Source: an uncultured Bacteroidales bacterium (GTDB lineage Bacteria; Bacteroidota; Bacteroidia; Bacteroidales; JACABE01). From it: a stretch of DNA of 39,049 nt. A model generated the notes under the pieces. The model worked only from the letters and a program-made list of their open reading frames with translations. It was not told where the DNA came from and ran no database searches. Below, in pieces: positions 1 through 9,325 of the stretch (its first letter is position 1; each line of letters begins with the position of its first letter). A program made the translations under genes and the position numbers. The stretch lies in contig CAIUKU010000107.1 of NCBI GenBank assembly GCA_903899825.1, positions 1-39,049 on the forward strand, in the 5' to 3' direction.

Positions 1-1
1 C

Positions 2-1282
2 TATACAAGCAATGAAAATATTAAAATTATTATTAAAAATGACGGTTGTTTAACTGAACGAAACAGTGATACCCTTCCCCAAAATTGTAAAACCAAAACA
101 ATTATTAATATTTTAGGAAAAGACGAAAGTGGATTGATAAAAGATAAGGAAAAGCAGAAGGATCGTTTCATGAAAATTGTTGATCAGATGGTAATGGAAT
201 ATTCTATAAGAAACACCACTATAAATCAAAGGGTTAACAAAGAAGAACTTAACAAGCTTCTTCGTCAGGAATTGAATAAAAAGAATATAAATTTACCATT
301 CGAATTCATGGTTGTAAGCAATTTTAAAAAGGAGAATGACAGCTTAATTAGCGAAGATTTTGGGAAAATAAAAATGGATGAAACCTATAAGGTTAATTTA
401 TTCCCCAATGATATTATCAATAAACCTGATTTTTTGAAGCTTCGTTTCAATGGGAGAACTAATTATATATTAGGAAGCATATGGCTGGTATTAATTGCTT
501 CATTTTTGTTTAGTTTTGTAATTTTGGCCACGTTTATTTATACATTATTTTACATTATCAAACAAAAAAAACTTTCTGATATCAAAACGGATTTCATCAA
601 CAATATGACCCATGAGTTTAAAACACCCATTGCTACCATTTCACTGGCTTCTGATGCCATTGTCAATGAAAAGGTCATTAATAATAAAACCCAGATTGAA
701 GATTTTATCCGTATCATTAAAGAAGAAAATCAACGCATGAATACCCATGTGGAACATGTTTTACAAATGGCTTTGCTTGAAAAAAAAGAATTTAACCTGA
801 AACCAGAAAAAGTTGATTTACATGCTTTGCTTATGGATGCAGTATCAAAAATAAAACTTCAGTTGGATAATCGGCAGGGAATGATATCAACAGATTTTAC
901 TGAACAGAGAATTATACTGTATGCTGATAGCAATCATTTGCTGAATATTTTTATAAATCTTCTTGAAAATGCTATAAAATATACCATATTACCACCGAAA
1001 ATTATCATAAAAACTTATATTTCCCAGCAAAAGGCCTGTATTTCTTTTACCGATAACGGCATTGGTATGTCTAAAGAAGATATATCGAAAATATTTGATA
1101 AGTTTTACCGTGTAGCCAAAGGAAATATACACAATGTAAAAGGATTCGGACTGGGATTGAGCTATGTAAAAGCCATGGTAATGGCACATAATGGTAGTGT
1201 AAAGGTAAAAAGTGAATTGGGAAAAGGCAGTTGCTTTGAAGTAATTTTGCCATTAACAAACACAAAAGAATTGCCATGTTAA
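2..1282 (+). CDS. Sensor histidine kinase (RprX-like), 5' end missing
   Basis: Membrane histidine kinase that autophosphorylates and passes phosphate to the regulator encoded next to it. The frame is already open at base 2 and has no stop before the TTG at 134, so the gene begins outside the window. Visible in order: the end of an extracytoplasmic sensor region, one hydrophobic helix (about nt 467-560), a HisKA domain with H-box MTHEFKTP (catalytic His codon at 611-613), an N-box (NIFINLLENAIKY), and G-boxes DNGIGM and GFGLGLSYVKAM of the HATPase domain. All catalytic boxes are intact. The end overlaps the regulator start by 7 bases, so the two are translationally coupled. The H-box context resembles RprX-type kinases of Bacteroides. 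The signal sensed cannot be told. Confidence 0.93.
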   Translation, partial: YTSNENIKIIIKNDGCLTERNSDTLPQNCKTKTIINILGKDESGLIKDKEKQKDRFMKIVDQMVMEYSIRNTTINQRVNKEELNKLLRQELNKKNINLPFEFMVVSNFKKENDSLISEDFGKIKMDETYKVNLFPNDIINKPDFLKLRFNGRTNYILGSIWLVLIASFLFSFVILATFIYTLFYIIKQKKLSDIKTDFINNMTHEFKTPIATISLASDAIVNEKVINNKTQIEDFIRIIKEENQRMNTHVEHVLQMALLEKKEFNLKPEKVDLHALLMDAVSKIKLQLDNRQGMISTDFTEQRIILYADSNHLLNIFINLLENAIKYTILPPKIIIKTYISQQKACISFTDNGIGMSKEDISKIFDKFYRVAKGNIHNVKGFGLGLSYVKAMVMAHNGSVKVKSELGKGSCFEVILPLTNTKELPC

Positions 1283-1977
1283 TAAAAGAAAGAATTTTAC
1301 TGGTTGAAGATGATGTCAATTTTGGTTCAGTACTGAAGTCATATCTGCAACTGAATGATTACGAAGTGGTATTGAAGGCCGATGGCAATCAGGGTTTATC
1401 GGCATTTATTAAGGAAAGTTTCAGCCTTTGTATTCTGGATGTAATGTTGCCTTATATGGACGGTTTTGAACTGGCTAAAGAAATTAGCCGTATCAGTCCG
1501 GATGTTCCATTTGTATTCCTTACTTCAAAAGTACTCAAAGAAGATATTTTGCAGGGTTATCAATTGGGTGCCTATGATTATATAACCAAACCTTTCGATA
1601 CTGAAATCTTTTTATTTAAGATCAAAGCCATTTTCAAAGCCCAACATCATTTTGAAAATACAAAGTCAGAGGAACAGCAAGACTTCAGCATAGGCAGGTA
1701 TTTGTTCAAATACAAACTTAGAGAAGTAAACGATGGAGAAAGAATTTGCAAATTAAGCCCTAAGGAGGCAGAATTATTGCATCTGCTTTTTCTGCACCGC
1801 GAAAATTTTTTACCCCGCGATCTGGCACTTAAAACCATTTGGGGCGATGATAATTATTTTACCACCCGTAGCATGGATGTGTATATTACCAAACTCCGTA
1901 AATTATTCAAAGATGATGACAGTATCGAAATCATGAATATTCATGGCAATGGCTTCCGCTTGCTTGAACGAAAATAG
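1276..1977 (+). CDS. OmpR/PhoB-family response regulator (RprY-like)
   Basis: Cytoplasmic DNA-binding response regulator of 233 residues, partner of the upstream kinase. The receiver domain covers about residues 6-120, with acidic pocket E11/D12/D13, phospho-acceptor D55 (CILDVMLP), the conserved Thr in FVFLTSK and Lys in YITKPF. A winged-helix Trans_reg_C domain covers about residues 135-230 (LSPKEAELLHLL, then RSMDVYITKLRKLF). The receiver, especially the segment around LTSKVLKEDILQGYQLGA, resembles RprY of Bacteroides. The ATG lies within the last codons of the kinase gene. The 173-base gap to the next, convergent gene shows no clear terminator. Target genes are unknown; nothing shows that it controls the neighbouring B12 operon. 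Confidence 0.95.
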   Translation: MLIKERILLVEDDVNFGSVLKSYLQLNDYEVVLKADGNQGLSAFIKESFSLCILDVMLPYMDGFELAKEISRISPDVPFVFLTSKVLKEDILQGYQLGAYDYITKPFDTEIFLFKIKAIFKAQHHFENTKSEEQQDFSIGRYLFKYKLREVNDGERICKLSPKEAELLHLLFLHRENFLPRDLALKTIWGDDNYFTTRSMDVYITKLRKLFKDDDSIEIMNIHGNGFRLLERK

Positions 1978-2150
1978 CATAGCTTTTAATCTGTAAATTG
2001 GGTAATCAGCGTTTTGATGCTGAACATTCATAAATTGAAGTAAAGATTCGATAAGGTTTATAATGATACAGTTGAAAATAACTTATATATAAACCCTTTT
2101 ATCATGTTTGGCAAAGGTAGCAGTGCAATAACCATTTCAAATCATAAAAT

Positions 2151-3215
2151 CTACTTTGTAAAGCAGAAGTAGCCAGGTATAATTCCTGCACGTAGAGAGT
2201 CAATTACACTACCATTACGAGTAAAGCGGTACACATAGCCATTCTGGTTGTAATCAATGGCATCGGAAATATATAATTCGCTGTTGGGAGCATAAATCTC
2301 CATGCTGTAAAACAGGCGATTTTTCTTATATATTAATGGCACTGCAGGCAATTGATTGTCGTTAATGCACATACAGAAAATATGATTATTGATAAACCAT
2401 AAACTATCCCTGCTTTGATTTGTACAAAGGCTGACCGGTGACAGGTATTTGCTGGCAAACAGTATTTTCTTTTCAACTTGCAGGCTGGTGGTATTTACAC
2501 AATTGAGTTCAGGAATTTCCTCATTGTTATAACCTCCACTGCTCAAAACCCAAAGGCGGTTTTGCTTGTCGAGCACCATGCTGTTGGGTTCTTTACCTAC
2601 TTTTACAGAATCTATCAGCATATCCAAATCGCAATCAATCACCTGTACCGTATTATTGGGTGCTTTCACATAATATTCCGACCAGTTACACACAAATACT
2701 TTGTTATTGTATTTCAGCATTCTGTCTGTGGACTTTCCGCAATAAATCTGTTTTGTTATGGTATTGGTTTGCAAATCTAACACTGAAATATAATTGCTTC
2801 TAAGGTCGCTGACATAAGCTTTTGTATTATTAATGGGAAGAATAAACCTTGGTGATGTAAAACCGCTAATGGTTTTTACCGATTTAAAATTATCTGGATT
2901 TACTACTTCTATTTTACCAGAATTATTCACCAGAATATATACCAAACCATTGATTATTTCTATGGAAACAGGGACATCACCTATTGGTCGTTTATTGACA
3001 GCATCAAAAATTCCGTTGTATATTTTATTGGTATAGAAATTATAAAAAGAAACGGAACCATTGCCATTGGAATAATTGCCTTCGTTAACGATAAACACAC
3101 CCTTACCGAAAATGTAATTGGTATTTTCTGTATTCACTTCCCCGAACTCCTTGTCCTTGCTGCATGAAAGCAAAAGCAACACTAACATGATAATATGGAT
3201 GTTTCTTAGCTTCAT
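2151..3215 (-). CDS. btuG: BtuG-like surface B12-binding beta-propeller lipoprotein
   Basis: Predicted lipoprotein of 354 residues. The signal peptide ends in lipobox LLSC with acylated Cys18, followed by the charged SKDKE, which resembles surface-export signals of Bacteroidota lipoproteins. The mature part is a YncE/DUF5074-type beta-propeller: repeated strands such as VFIVNEGNY, KIEVVNPDNF, TKAYVSDLRSNYISVLDLQT, NTVQVIDCDLDMLIDSVKVGKEPNSMVLD and LWVLSSGGY. In Bacteroides, BtuG is a surface propeller lipoprotein that binds cobalamin tightly and caps BtuB. This gene is the last of a cobalamin-riboswitch operon and its ATG overlaps the stop of a TonB-dependent receptor (ATGA), which supports the same job. 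Fold and context are well supported; cobalamin binding is inferred. An alternative is a generic YncE-family surface protein. Confidence 0.85.
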   Translation of the reverse strand: MKLRNIHIIMLVLLLLSCSKDKEFGEVNTENTNYIFGKGVFIVNEGNYSNGNGSVSFYNFYTNKIYNGIFDAVNKRPIGDVPVSIEIINGLVYILVNNSGKIEVVNPDNFKSVKTISGFTSPRFILPINNTKAYVSDLRSNYISVLDLQTNTITKQIYCGKSTDRMLKYNNKVFVCNWSEYYVKAPNNTVQVIDCDLDMLIDSVKVGKEPNSMVLDKQNRLWVLSSGGYNNEEIPELNCVNTTSLQVEKKILFASKYLSPVSLCTNQSRDSLWFINNHIFCMCINDNQLPAVPLIYKKNRLFYSMEIYAPNSELYISDAIDYNQNGYVYRFTRNGSVIDSLRAGIIPGYFCFTK

Positions 3216-5146
3216 TTCTTTGTAAAATTATATTTAAGTCTGATTTCCATATTTCTGCCGGGCATCGGCTGCCATGCGATTGTCTGATAATCTATATCAA
3301 AAAGATTGTTTACATTCAGTTGTACTGAAAAACTATGTATTTTTACAGGGAATTGCATTCCCAGACTAAAATCAGCCAGTTGATAAGCCGGCATATACCG
3401 GGTATTGGATGTATTGGTAAATCGCTTACCGGCAAGATGATTTGAAAAAGCAATAAAATAATGTTTCCATTCAGCTCTTAAACCGGCATTATACGAATGC
3501 ATTGGAGTATATAATAATTGCTTATTTGTAGTTTCATCATTCTGATTGATGGGTTTCAGATTTAGAGCTGAAGTATATGCATAAGTGGCATTAAATCTGA
3601 ATATTACGTTTTTTAACTGATAAACAATTTTCGCATTCCATTCAACACCCTGAGAAGTAACTTCCTTTAGATTAAGCGGAGTCCAGTACCTGAAAACCGG
3701 ATCGGGCTGCCATAAAATCCAGTCGGTAATATGGGTATAAAAATAGGTCATTTCTGTATTCAGACTAAAATGTCTTTTCATTTTCAATTCATAGGTCACA
3801 CCTCCTTCAGTAGAAAAACCATCTTCGGGTTTCAGTTCTGGATTTCCACCCGGTGACCAATATAAATCGTTGAGTGAAGGCAGGTGATAATTCTTTGAGA
3901 TGTGAGCTTTTAAGGTAAGCGAATTATTTTTCAGTAAATGATAATCAATACCCAATGAAGGTAAAAAAGGCTGAAATACATTATCAGTAATTTCTTTACG
4001 AACCACAGCATTTACAGCTAATCGGGATGTAATTTCAGAAGTTGTTCCAACAAAAACGGATAATTGGTTTCGGGTTTTAATCCCTAAATAGTTATTGGAA
4101 TTAACCAAAAAATAGTCATTTGTAATTCCTGCATTGATAGTGGTTTTTTCAGAAACAGCATAGCGGTATTTCAAATTGCCAGCAATAGTCTGGCTGTGGT
4201 TATCAGAATTAATAAAGGCAACTTTATTTGTATAATTCAGAATATCATATATATATGCCATACTTGCTTCCAGCTTTCCTTTGCCTTTGTAATGTTTCCA
4301 ATTAGTAATTCCACGGAAAAGCGAATTTTTTTGTTGCTCGTTTTTATCTATTGGTAAAACTACAATTGGTTGCGGAATATCTCTGTCATTTTGCTGAAAC
4401 CAAAGTTTTAAACCCAGTTCATCACCCGGCTTGGTCTGAAAATAAAGTTCCTGTAATAATCCATATTGCAGATAATCAGCATCTTTTCTGATTTCCAATG
4501 GAGCCTCACTTCCGGCCGCATTGTTTTTAAAAGAAAAATCGTTGGCAACAGTCAGATACATTAAACGGCTGCGACTGCTGAATTTTCCGCTTCTAAAACC
4601 AACATCCAGGTATGAACCATAAGCAGAAAAACTTCCAATTTGCTGCATATAGCTTATTTTCAACTTATCCGGACTGCTTTTATTTTCAATATTAATACTA
4701 CCACCCAATCCGCCACTGTTATTTATCAGCGAACTACCTCCAAACATCAGTTTAATATCATCCATAAAGAAAACGGGTAACATTGAAAAGTCCAACTGAC
4801 TGAACATAGGAGAATTGATAGCAACATCATTCCACAATACAGGTGTATGTGATGCAGAGGTTCCCCTGAATGAAGCTGTTGACAATCCCCCCTGACCGTA
4901 AGTCTTCATAAAAACAGAAGTATGAGCCGATAATAAATCAGATAATGATGCTCCAATCTGTTTTTGAAGAACTAAAGAATCTATTTTACTGGTTTTTAAT
5001 CCCTGAAGAGGATTTAATCGTTTTTCGTAAACGGTAATACCTTCTATCATCAGAGTATCTATTAATTTTTGGCAATATACTCCTTCAATCAACAGAACTA
5101 ACTGAAGATTAAGCAGTATAAATCCATAAATTAAACGATGCTTCAT
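3212..5146 (-). CDS. btuB: TonB-dependent receptor, second BtuB-like (cobamide) receptor
   Basis: Outer-membrane TonB-dependent receptor of 644 residues. The signal peptide probably ends at VYC before QKLID. A plug domain follows (ASLSDLLSAHTSVFMKTYGQGGLSTASFRG, VLWNDVAINSPM, GGLGGSINIENK). The rest is beta-barrel with alternating aromatic strands, and the C-terminal part carries the family signature VNNLFDIDYQ. There is no N-terminal carboxypeptidase-like domain as in SusC, so it is of the small BtuB/siderophore-receptor type. It sits downstream of the cobalamin riboswitch, between another BtuB-like receptor and the BtuG-like lipoprotein, which it overlaps by four bases; such adjacency is typical of BtuB-BtuG pairs. 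The substrate (cobalamin or another corrinoid) is inferred from context. It is divergent from the next receptor, so it is not a recent duplicate. Confidence 0.88.
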   Translation of the reverse strand: MKHRLIYGFILLNLQLVLLIEGVYCQKLIDTLMIEGITVYEKRLNPLQGLKTSKIDSLVLQKQIGASLSDLLSAHTSVFMKTYGQGGLSTASFRGTSASHTPVLWNDVAINSPMFSQLDFSMLPVFFMDDIKLMFGGSSLINNSGGLGGSINIENKSSPDKLKISYMQQIGSFSAYGSYLDVGFRSGKFSSRSRLMYLTVANDFSFKNNAAGSEAPLEIRKDADYLQYGLLQELYFQTKPGDELGLKLWFQQNDRDIPQPIVVLPIDKNEQQKNSLFRGITNWKHYKGKGKLEASMAYIYDILNYTNKVAFINSDNHSQTIAGNLKYRYAVSEKTTINAGITNDYFLVNSNNYLGIKTRNQLSVFVGTTSEITSRLAVNAVVRKEITDNVFQPFLPSLGIDYHLLKNNSLTLKAHISKNYHLPSLNDLYWSPGGNPELKPEDGFSTEGGVTYELKMKRHFSLNTEMTYFYTHITDWILWQPDPVFRYWTPLNLKEVTSQGVEWNAKIVYQLKNVIFRFNATYAYTSALNLKPINQNDETTNKQLLYTPMHSYNAGLRAEWKHYFIAFSNHLAGKRFTNTSNTRYMPAYQLADFSLGMQFPVKIHSFSVQLNVNNLFDIDYQTIAWQPMPGRNMEIRLKYNFTKK

Positions 5147-5249
5147 ATTGTAACACTATTTATAAGGATGCTGCAGATTTTACACAATTTAAAAGCCGTT
5201 TTTATCGGTGTTTCCTTTTGGAATCAGTGTCATCCGCGTTCCGATTTCT
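5147..5249. repeat. Intergenic spacer with a Bacteroidota-type dispersed repeat fragment
   Basis: This 103-base spacer separates the two receptor genes inside an otherwise tightly packed operon. Around 5205-5247 it holds a GC-richer block containing AATCAGTGTCATCCGCGTTC. I recognise this as the kind of AATCAG/CATCCGCGTT sequence scattered through intergenic spaces of many Bacteroidota genomes. Only one copy is visible here, so its repeat status rests on recall. No promoter box or terminator is evident. Confidence 0.35.
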
Positions 5250-7232
5250 TTAATTGATTATTTCAATTACATCATTCCCTCGTTTTTCCATTTTCTTTTC
5301 CAGACTCAGGCTGATATTTACACCTGCTCTGAACCATCTGCCAGGCATTTGAATATTTCCGATATCCTGATACTTTTTATCGAAAACATTGGCTGCTTCT
5401 AAGAAACAGCTCCAGTTATCACCCATATAAGTCAGACGGCTATCGACCGTAATATATTTAGGATATGTAGTTTCTTTATTGTTCGTAATATTAGTATACG
5501 TTCCCATTCTTTCCTGATAACACATTGCCCAATCAGCTTTTAATCGCTTGTAAATACGATGTTCGAGGCTGGCTGTAAATTTATGCTTCAGATAATCGAG
5601 GGCATAATAGGAAATAAAATTTTCGCTATTTTTCTCCATATCTAAAAAGCTATACGACAGATTAATATTTTTTATAATAAAACGCTGATAAATCATTCTT
5701 TCCATACTAATCTTAACAGAAAAATCAAAGCCATTGGTGATTATATTGGTTAGATTACGGCTTTCCCATTTCGTAGAATCAGGTAATCTCACCCAGTCGA
5801 TCAGATTATTACCGTCTCTCCGGAATACATCAATATGGGCATTTACAGCTTTGGAATTAAACTTAATGCCTGTTTCGTAGGAAACAGCTTCTTCCGGTTT
5901 GAGATTAATATTTCCTTTATTGCTAGGACCAACATAGTATAAATCAGTAAAAGTTGGCATTCGCATAGATTGATTAATCGATGCAAACCATTTCCAGCTT
6001 CCTGTTATGTCGTAACTTACATCCACTCCTGCATTTACTTTGCTATCAAAATCAGAATTCCAGTTCAAAAACATTCCTCCGGATATATTAAAATGTCTAT
6101 AGCTATATGATTGTTCTCCATATAAACCTATATTTTCCCGATGATGTGTTTTTGTAAAAACGCCTAAAGCTTCACCAGGAACATCTATAGTCTCTGACAT
6201 GGATTCACCCAAAACATTGCTCAGAATATTTTCGGAACGAAACTCTGCACCAAAGGCCGTTTTCCCGATACAGCTATTAAAATTTAGTTTTGCTTCGGCA
6301 CCATATGTTTGTGTAAGATGGTAATTATGTGTTTTGTACCAGCTTGGTGGATTATCCCTGAACAATTCAAACCTGTCCTGATGGCGACGGTAGTAAATAT
6401 TGGTAGTAAGATTATATAAGTACAGATTTTTATAAGTTGCATTGGCAAAGAATACCTTGGTTTCCTCAAATTGGTTGGGATATTTGGCAGAATAGAAACT
6501 ATTGGCACCAAACTGTTTGATATTGTAGCCGGTTTGTAATCCGATGCTTCCATTTTTCAACTGTAAATTATTCTGATAAAACAAATTGGCAATATCAAAA
6601 TCGGTATTGTTAATATATCCGTCAGATGCTTTTTTACCAACAGAAAAATAATGTAGCATTTTCCGATTAGCAAGTGATAGAGATGCATTTGATGCATACA
6701 ATTGATTTTCACCAATTATCGATGTCAATTTCAATCGGTTTTCTTTTTTGCTTGCAGTTATTATATTGATAGCTCCGGTAAAAGCATTTGTACCATAAAC
6801 TCTGGCAGCAGGACCTTCTAAAATTTCAATTCTGTCAATATCCTGCAAATCAATAGGTAAATTCAGATTATGATGTCCGGTTTGAGGATCGTTCATCTTT
6901 ACACCATTCAGCAAAATAAGGCATTGTTCAAAAGAACCGCCACGGATGCTTACATCTGCCTGAACACCATATCCTCCGCGCTGACGAACATCAACATTCA
7001 GTGCATATTCAAGTAATTCCTGTAAACTTTGAACCGGTGCTTTTTCAATTTCAGTTTTTGTAATAATTTGAATTATTCTTGAAGTTTCTGTATATAATCC
7101 TGGAATATGAGTACTTAAAACCTCTGTTTCGTTTAGTAGAATGGTGTCTTTTTGAGCTAAAACGTTTGCATCAAAAAAATAGATAAAAATGAAGAATATT
7201 ATAGATATAGATTGTAAATGGCTGGAATGCAT
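5250..7232 (-). CDS. btuB: BtuB-like TonB-dependent cobalamin receptor
   Basis: Outer-membrane TonB-dependent receptor of 660 residues, close to the size of E. coli BtuB. The signal peptide ends at VLA before QKDTI, and the ATG at 7232 gives a normal signal sequence. The plug domain is textbook: ITKTEIEKAPVQSLQELLEYALNVDV, VSIRGGSFEQCLILLNGVKMNDPQTGHH, then RIEILEGPAARVYGTNAFTGAINIITA. The C-terminal barrel carries NVFDKKYQDIGNIQMPGRWFRAG. It begins nine bases after the upstream surface-protein gene in a cobalamin-riboswitch operon. The predicted function is TonB-dependent uptake of cobalamin or other corrinoids across the outer membrane. Family assignment is secure; the substrate is inferred from the riboswitch and the BtuG-like partner. 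Confidence 0.92.
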   Translation of the reverse strand: MHSSHLQSISIIFFIFIYFFDANVLAQKDTILLNETEVLSTHIPGLYTETSRIIQIITKTEIEKAPVQSLQELLEYALNVDVRQRGGYGVQADVSIRGGSFEQCLILLNGVKMNDPQTGHHNLNLPIDLQDIDRIEILEGPAARVYGTNAFTGAINIITASKKENRLKLTSIIGENQLYASNASLSLANRKMLHYFSVGKKASDGYINNTDFDIANLFYQNNLQLKNGSIGLQTGYNIKQFGANSFYSAKYPNQFEETKVFFANATYKNLYLYNLTTNIYYRRHQDRFELFRDNPPSWYKTHNYHLTQTYGAEAKLNFNSCIGKTAFGAEFRSENILSNVLGESMSETIDVPGEALGVFTKTHHRENIGLYGEQSYSYRHFNISGGMFLNWNSDFDSKVNAGVDVSYDITGSWKWFASINQSMRMPTFTDLYYVGPSNKGNINLKPEEAVSYETGIKFNSKAVNAHIDVFRRDGNNLIDWVRLPDSTKWESRNLTNIITNGFDFSVKISMERMIYQRFIIKNINLSYSFLDMEKNSENFISYYALDYLKHKFTASLEHRIYKRLKADWAMCYQERMGTYTNITNNKETTYPKYITVDSRLTYMGDNWSCFLEAANVFDKKYQDIGNIQMPGRWFRAGVNISLSLEKKMEKRGNDVIEIIN

Positions 7233-7241
7233 TTTTATATG

Positions 7242-8246
7242 TTATTTTTTTAAAAATTTCAGGGTTGTTACTAAACTGTTTTCATCTTTTAAAATTAAAA
7301 AGTATATGCCTTTTGATAAATTTTTGATATCTATTTTTGTATAAGAATTTATATCAAATACAGATAAAACTTCTCCCAGGCAATTTAATAATTGAGCTTT
7401 ATTGTTGAAAAGAGAATTTGTTTGAATGTTCAAGTAATCATTTGCAGGAATAGGATAAATGGAAATACCATTGGAAATGATATTTTCAGGATTAATTCCT
7501 GTGTTTTGTGTATTGTGAATTACACCTACAGCATCTAAATCAAATCCAGCTGTCCAGAAAGGAGTAGGGAAGGGGTCGTTGATGATATGTCCTTGGGAAT
7601 CAAAATTAATAAAAGGTTCAGCAATTGATCCAATAACATCAAGGATTCTTATTTGTGTAATATGATTAATATTAACACCAGAGCTGTCTTGCAAATCGCT
7701 TAGATCGAAAGGCGTTCCATAGGAAACTTTATATTTCCCAGCTAAATTATGAATTTTTGTTGGATCCAATATTCCAAAACTTTGAATTTGAGTATCTGAT
7801 TGTGTAAGTGAAACGGATGGGAATCTTACAAAATGAGTTCCATCGGAACTCACTTCCACATAGGCTAATTCAAGAAAAAAATCATCAAAAGAATTTTCAA
7901 ATACAGCAAAATCAAAACCAGTTCCATTAACAATAGGATTTGTAAATGTAAGAATAGCAGTGCCATTGTCTCCTAGACTTACTATATTATTGTCTGCAAT
8001 TCCGTTTGCAGCATTCTCATTACCGAAAGATGCTTTATTGGTTCCCGGGTAGGCAGGATCTTCAAAACTTGTGTCGCTGATATTTACATAACCTCTTGAA
8101 ATACTACATGCAACTGCCCAATCTATAAAAACAGAAGCGTCTTTATAAATGGCAGTTGATCCAGTTTGTCCAGCGGCAGGTGGATATTGAGCAAATACCT
8201 TAATGAGCAGTAAACTAAAAATAAAAAGGAAGCTGAACTTCTTCAT
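7242..8246 (-). CDS. T9SS-sorted surface protein in B12 operon, unknown function
   Basis: Secreted protein of 334 residues. The signal peptide ends at VFA before QYPPA. The body (about residues 20-245) is an all-beta, Asp/Gly/Asn-rich domain with blocks IVSLGDNGTAILTF, FDFAVFENSF, LAYVEVSSDGTHFVRFP and WTAGFDLDAVGVIH. I recognise this pattern from unnamed bacterial cell-surface proteins but know no enzymatic activity for it. The last ~75 residues form a type A T9SS sorting domain (ISIYPIPANDYLNI, NLSKGIYFLILKD, terminal lysines). The spacing, four bases from the upstream gene and nine to the BtuB-like receptor, shows membership in the riboswitch operon. A role in surface capture of cobamides is inferred only from that context. 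Confidence 0.85.
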   Translation of the reverse strand: MKKFSFLFIFSLLLIKVFAQYPPAAGQTGSTAIYKDASVFIDWAVACSISRGYVNISDTSFEDPAYPGTNKASFGNENAANGIADNNIVSLGDNGTAILTFTNPIVNGTGFDFAVFENSFDDFFLELAYVEVSSDGTHFVRFPSVSLTQSDTQIQSFGILDPTKIHNLAGKYKVSYGTPFDLSDLQDSSGVNINHITQIRILDVIGSIAEPFINFDSQGHIINDPFPTPFWTAGFDLDAVGVIHNTQNTGINPENIISNGISIYPIPANDYLNIQTNSLFNNKAQLLNCLGEVLSVFDINSYTKIDIKNLSKGIYFLILKDENSLVTTLKFLKK

Positions 8247-8250
8247 AAGT

Positions 8251-9270
8251 TTATTTTTTTATTATTTTTTGAAAATGATAGAAATCACTTCCTGTTAGTT
8301 TTATAAAGTAAATGCCTGCAGTTAAATCAGATAAATTAATTATATTTTTCTGATTTACAATGTCTTTTTTTCTAATTTCTTTTCCAGATAAATCATAAAT
8401 CTGAAACCTTAAGATTTCATCGTTGGAATATGCTTGAAGCTGTATAGTTTCTGTAAAAGGATTAGGATAAATGTTTATTTGCTTATTACTTTTGTTTATT
8501 TCATTTACAGTGAGATTTGGATTAACACCATTGAAATCATCCATACAAAAATAGGCAGGTGTATTCATACCATAAGCACCATTATCGGAAGATGTCAATC
8601 CGAAACTAAGACTGTCTACATCCCCAAGAACAGTTAAATCAACCCATTTCCAGGTTTTTAGAATATAATCCAGTGCATTATTGGTAAAACGGAAATCAGC
8701 AAGGAAGCAATCAACAGTATCCGTTATTCCTCCGTTTCTATAACCTTTAATTTGTAGCTTCAACCAATCAGCATCATTGCCTGATATGCCTCCGAACTTT
8801 TTAGCCAACGTTCCATCACCGTTCAACATTGAAAAATATGCATACGTAGCATTGGTAAAATAAAAACCTCTGATCAATTGAGGAGTGGTAAACCGAATGG
8901 TATTAGGATGCATCTTATAATTATTCATAAAATCGTAGTTAACATAAGAAACTGCATAATTTGCTGAATTTAATGCTCCTTTTCCGGTAATTGCCGAAAA
9001 TTGATTGGTATAACCAGTAGTTAAGGTATCTGTCATATTTGAATAAGCGAATCCATACCATGCATACATTCCTCCACCAAAACTGGTGTAATTGTTTTCA
9101 AAAAAGAAAGAAGCATTATTGAAACCCCCACTATTGTCATTCCCATTCCAGTAAGAATTTGTTGATAGGTTAAGGTCTTCATAATTTGCAATGTTTTGGG
9201 AAACTGCATTTTGAAATAAGGAAAGAATCAAAAGTATTATCCAGAATTGTAAATAGAATTTATTTTTCAT
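8251..9270 (-). CDS. DUF4465 T9SS-sorted surface protein, first gene of B12 operon
   Basis: Secreted protein of 339 residues. The ATG at 9270 (MKNKFYLQFW) opens a proper signal peptide ending at AVS before QNIAN; the frame runs open further upstream, but there it merely translates the riboswitch. The DUF4465 domain covers about residues 25-255: YWNGNDNSGGF, YAWYGFAYSNMTD, ADWLKLQIKGYRNG, TVDCFLADFRF, LKTWKWVDLTVLG, LSFGLTSSDNGAYGMNTPAYFCMDD. A type A T9SS sorting domain ends the protein (INIYPNPFTETI to FQKIIKK). It is the first cistron after the cobalamin riboswitch, so its expression should follow B12 status. DUF4465 has no biochemical role that I know of. Cobamide binding at the cell surface is the natural hypothesis, and relation to the BtuH B12-binding proteins of Bacteroides is possible but untested. 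Confidence 0.9.
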   Translation of the reverse strand: MKNKFYLQFWIILLILSLFQNAVSQNIANYEDLNLSTNSYWNGNDNSGGFNNASFFFENNYTSFGGGMYAWYGFAYSNMTDTLTTGYTNQFSAITGKGALNSANYAVSYVNYDFMNNYKMHPNTIRFTTPQLIRGFYFTNATYAYFSMLNGDGTLAKKFGGISGNDADWLKLQIKGYRNGGITDTVDCFLADFRFTNNALDYILKTWKWVDLTVLGDVDSLSFGLTSSDNGAYGMNTPAYFCMDDFNGVNPNLTVNEINKSNKQINIYPNPFTETIQLQAYSNDEILRFQIYDLSGKEIRKKDIVNQKNIINLSDLTAGIYFIKLTGSDFYHFQKIIKK

Positions 9271-9325
9271 TATCCGTGTATTAAGGTTATAAAAAAACTT
9301 CAACACCTTCGGTAATTTTAGACTG

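Noticed and set aside
1978..2150. Terminator or small RNA between the response regulator and the BtuG-like gene
   Set aside because: No stem with a T-run and no promoter box was found on either strand.
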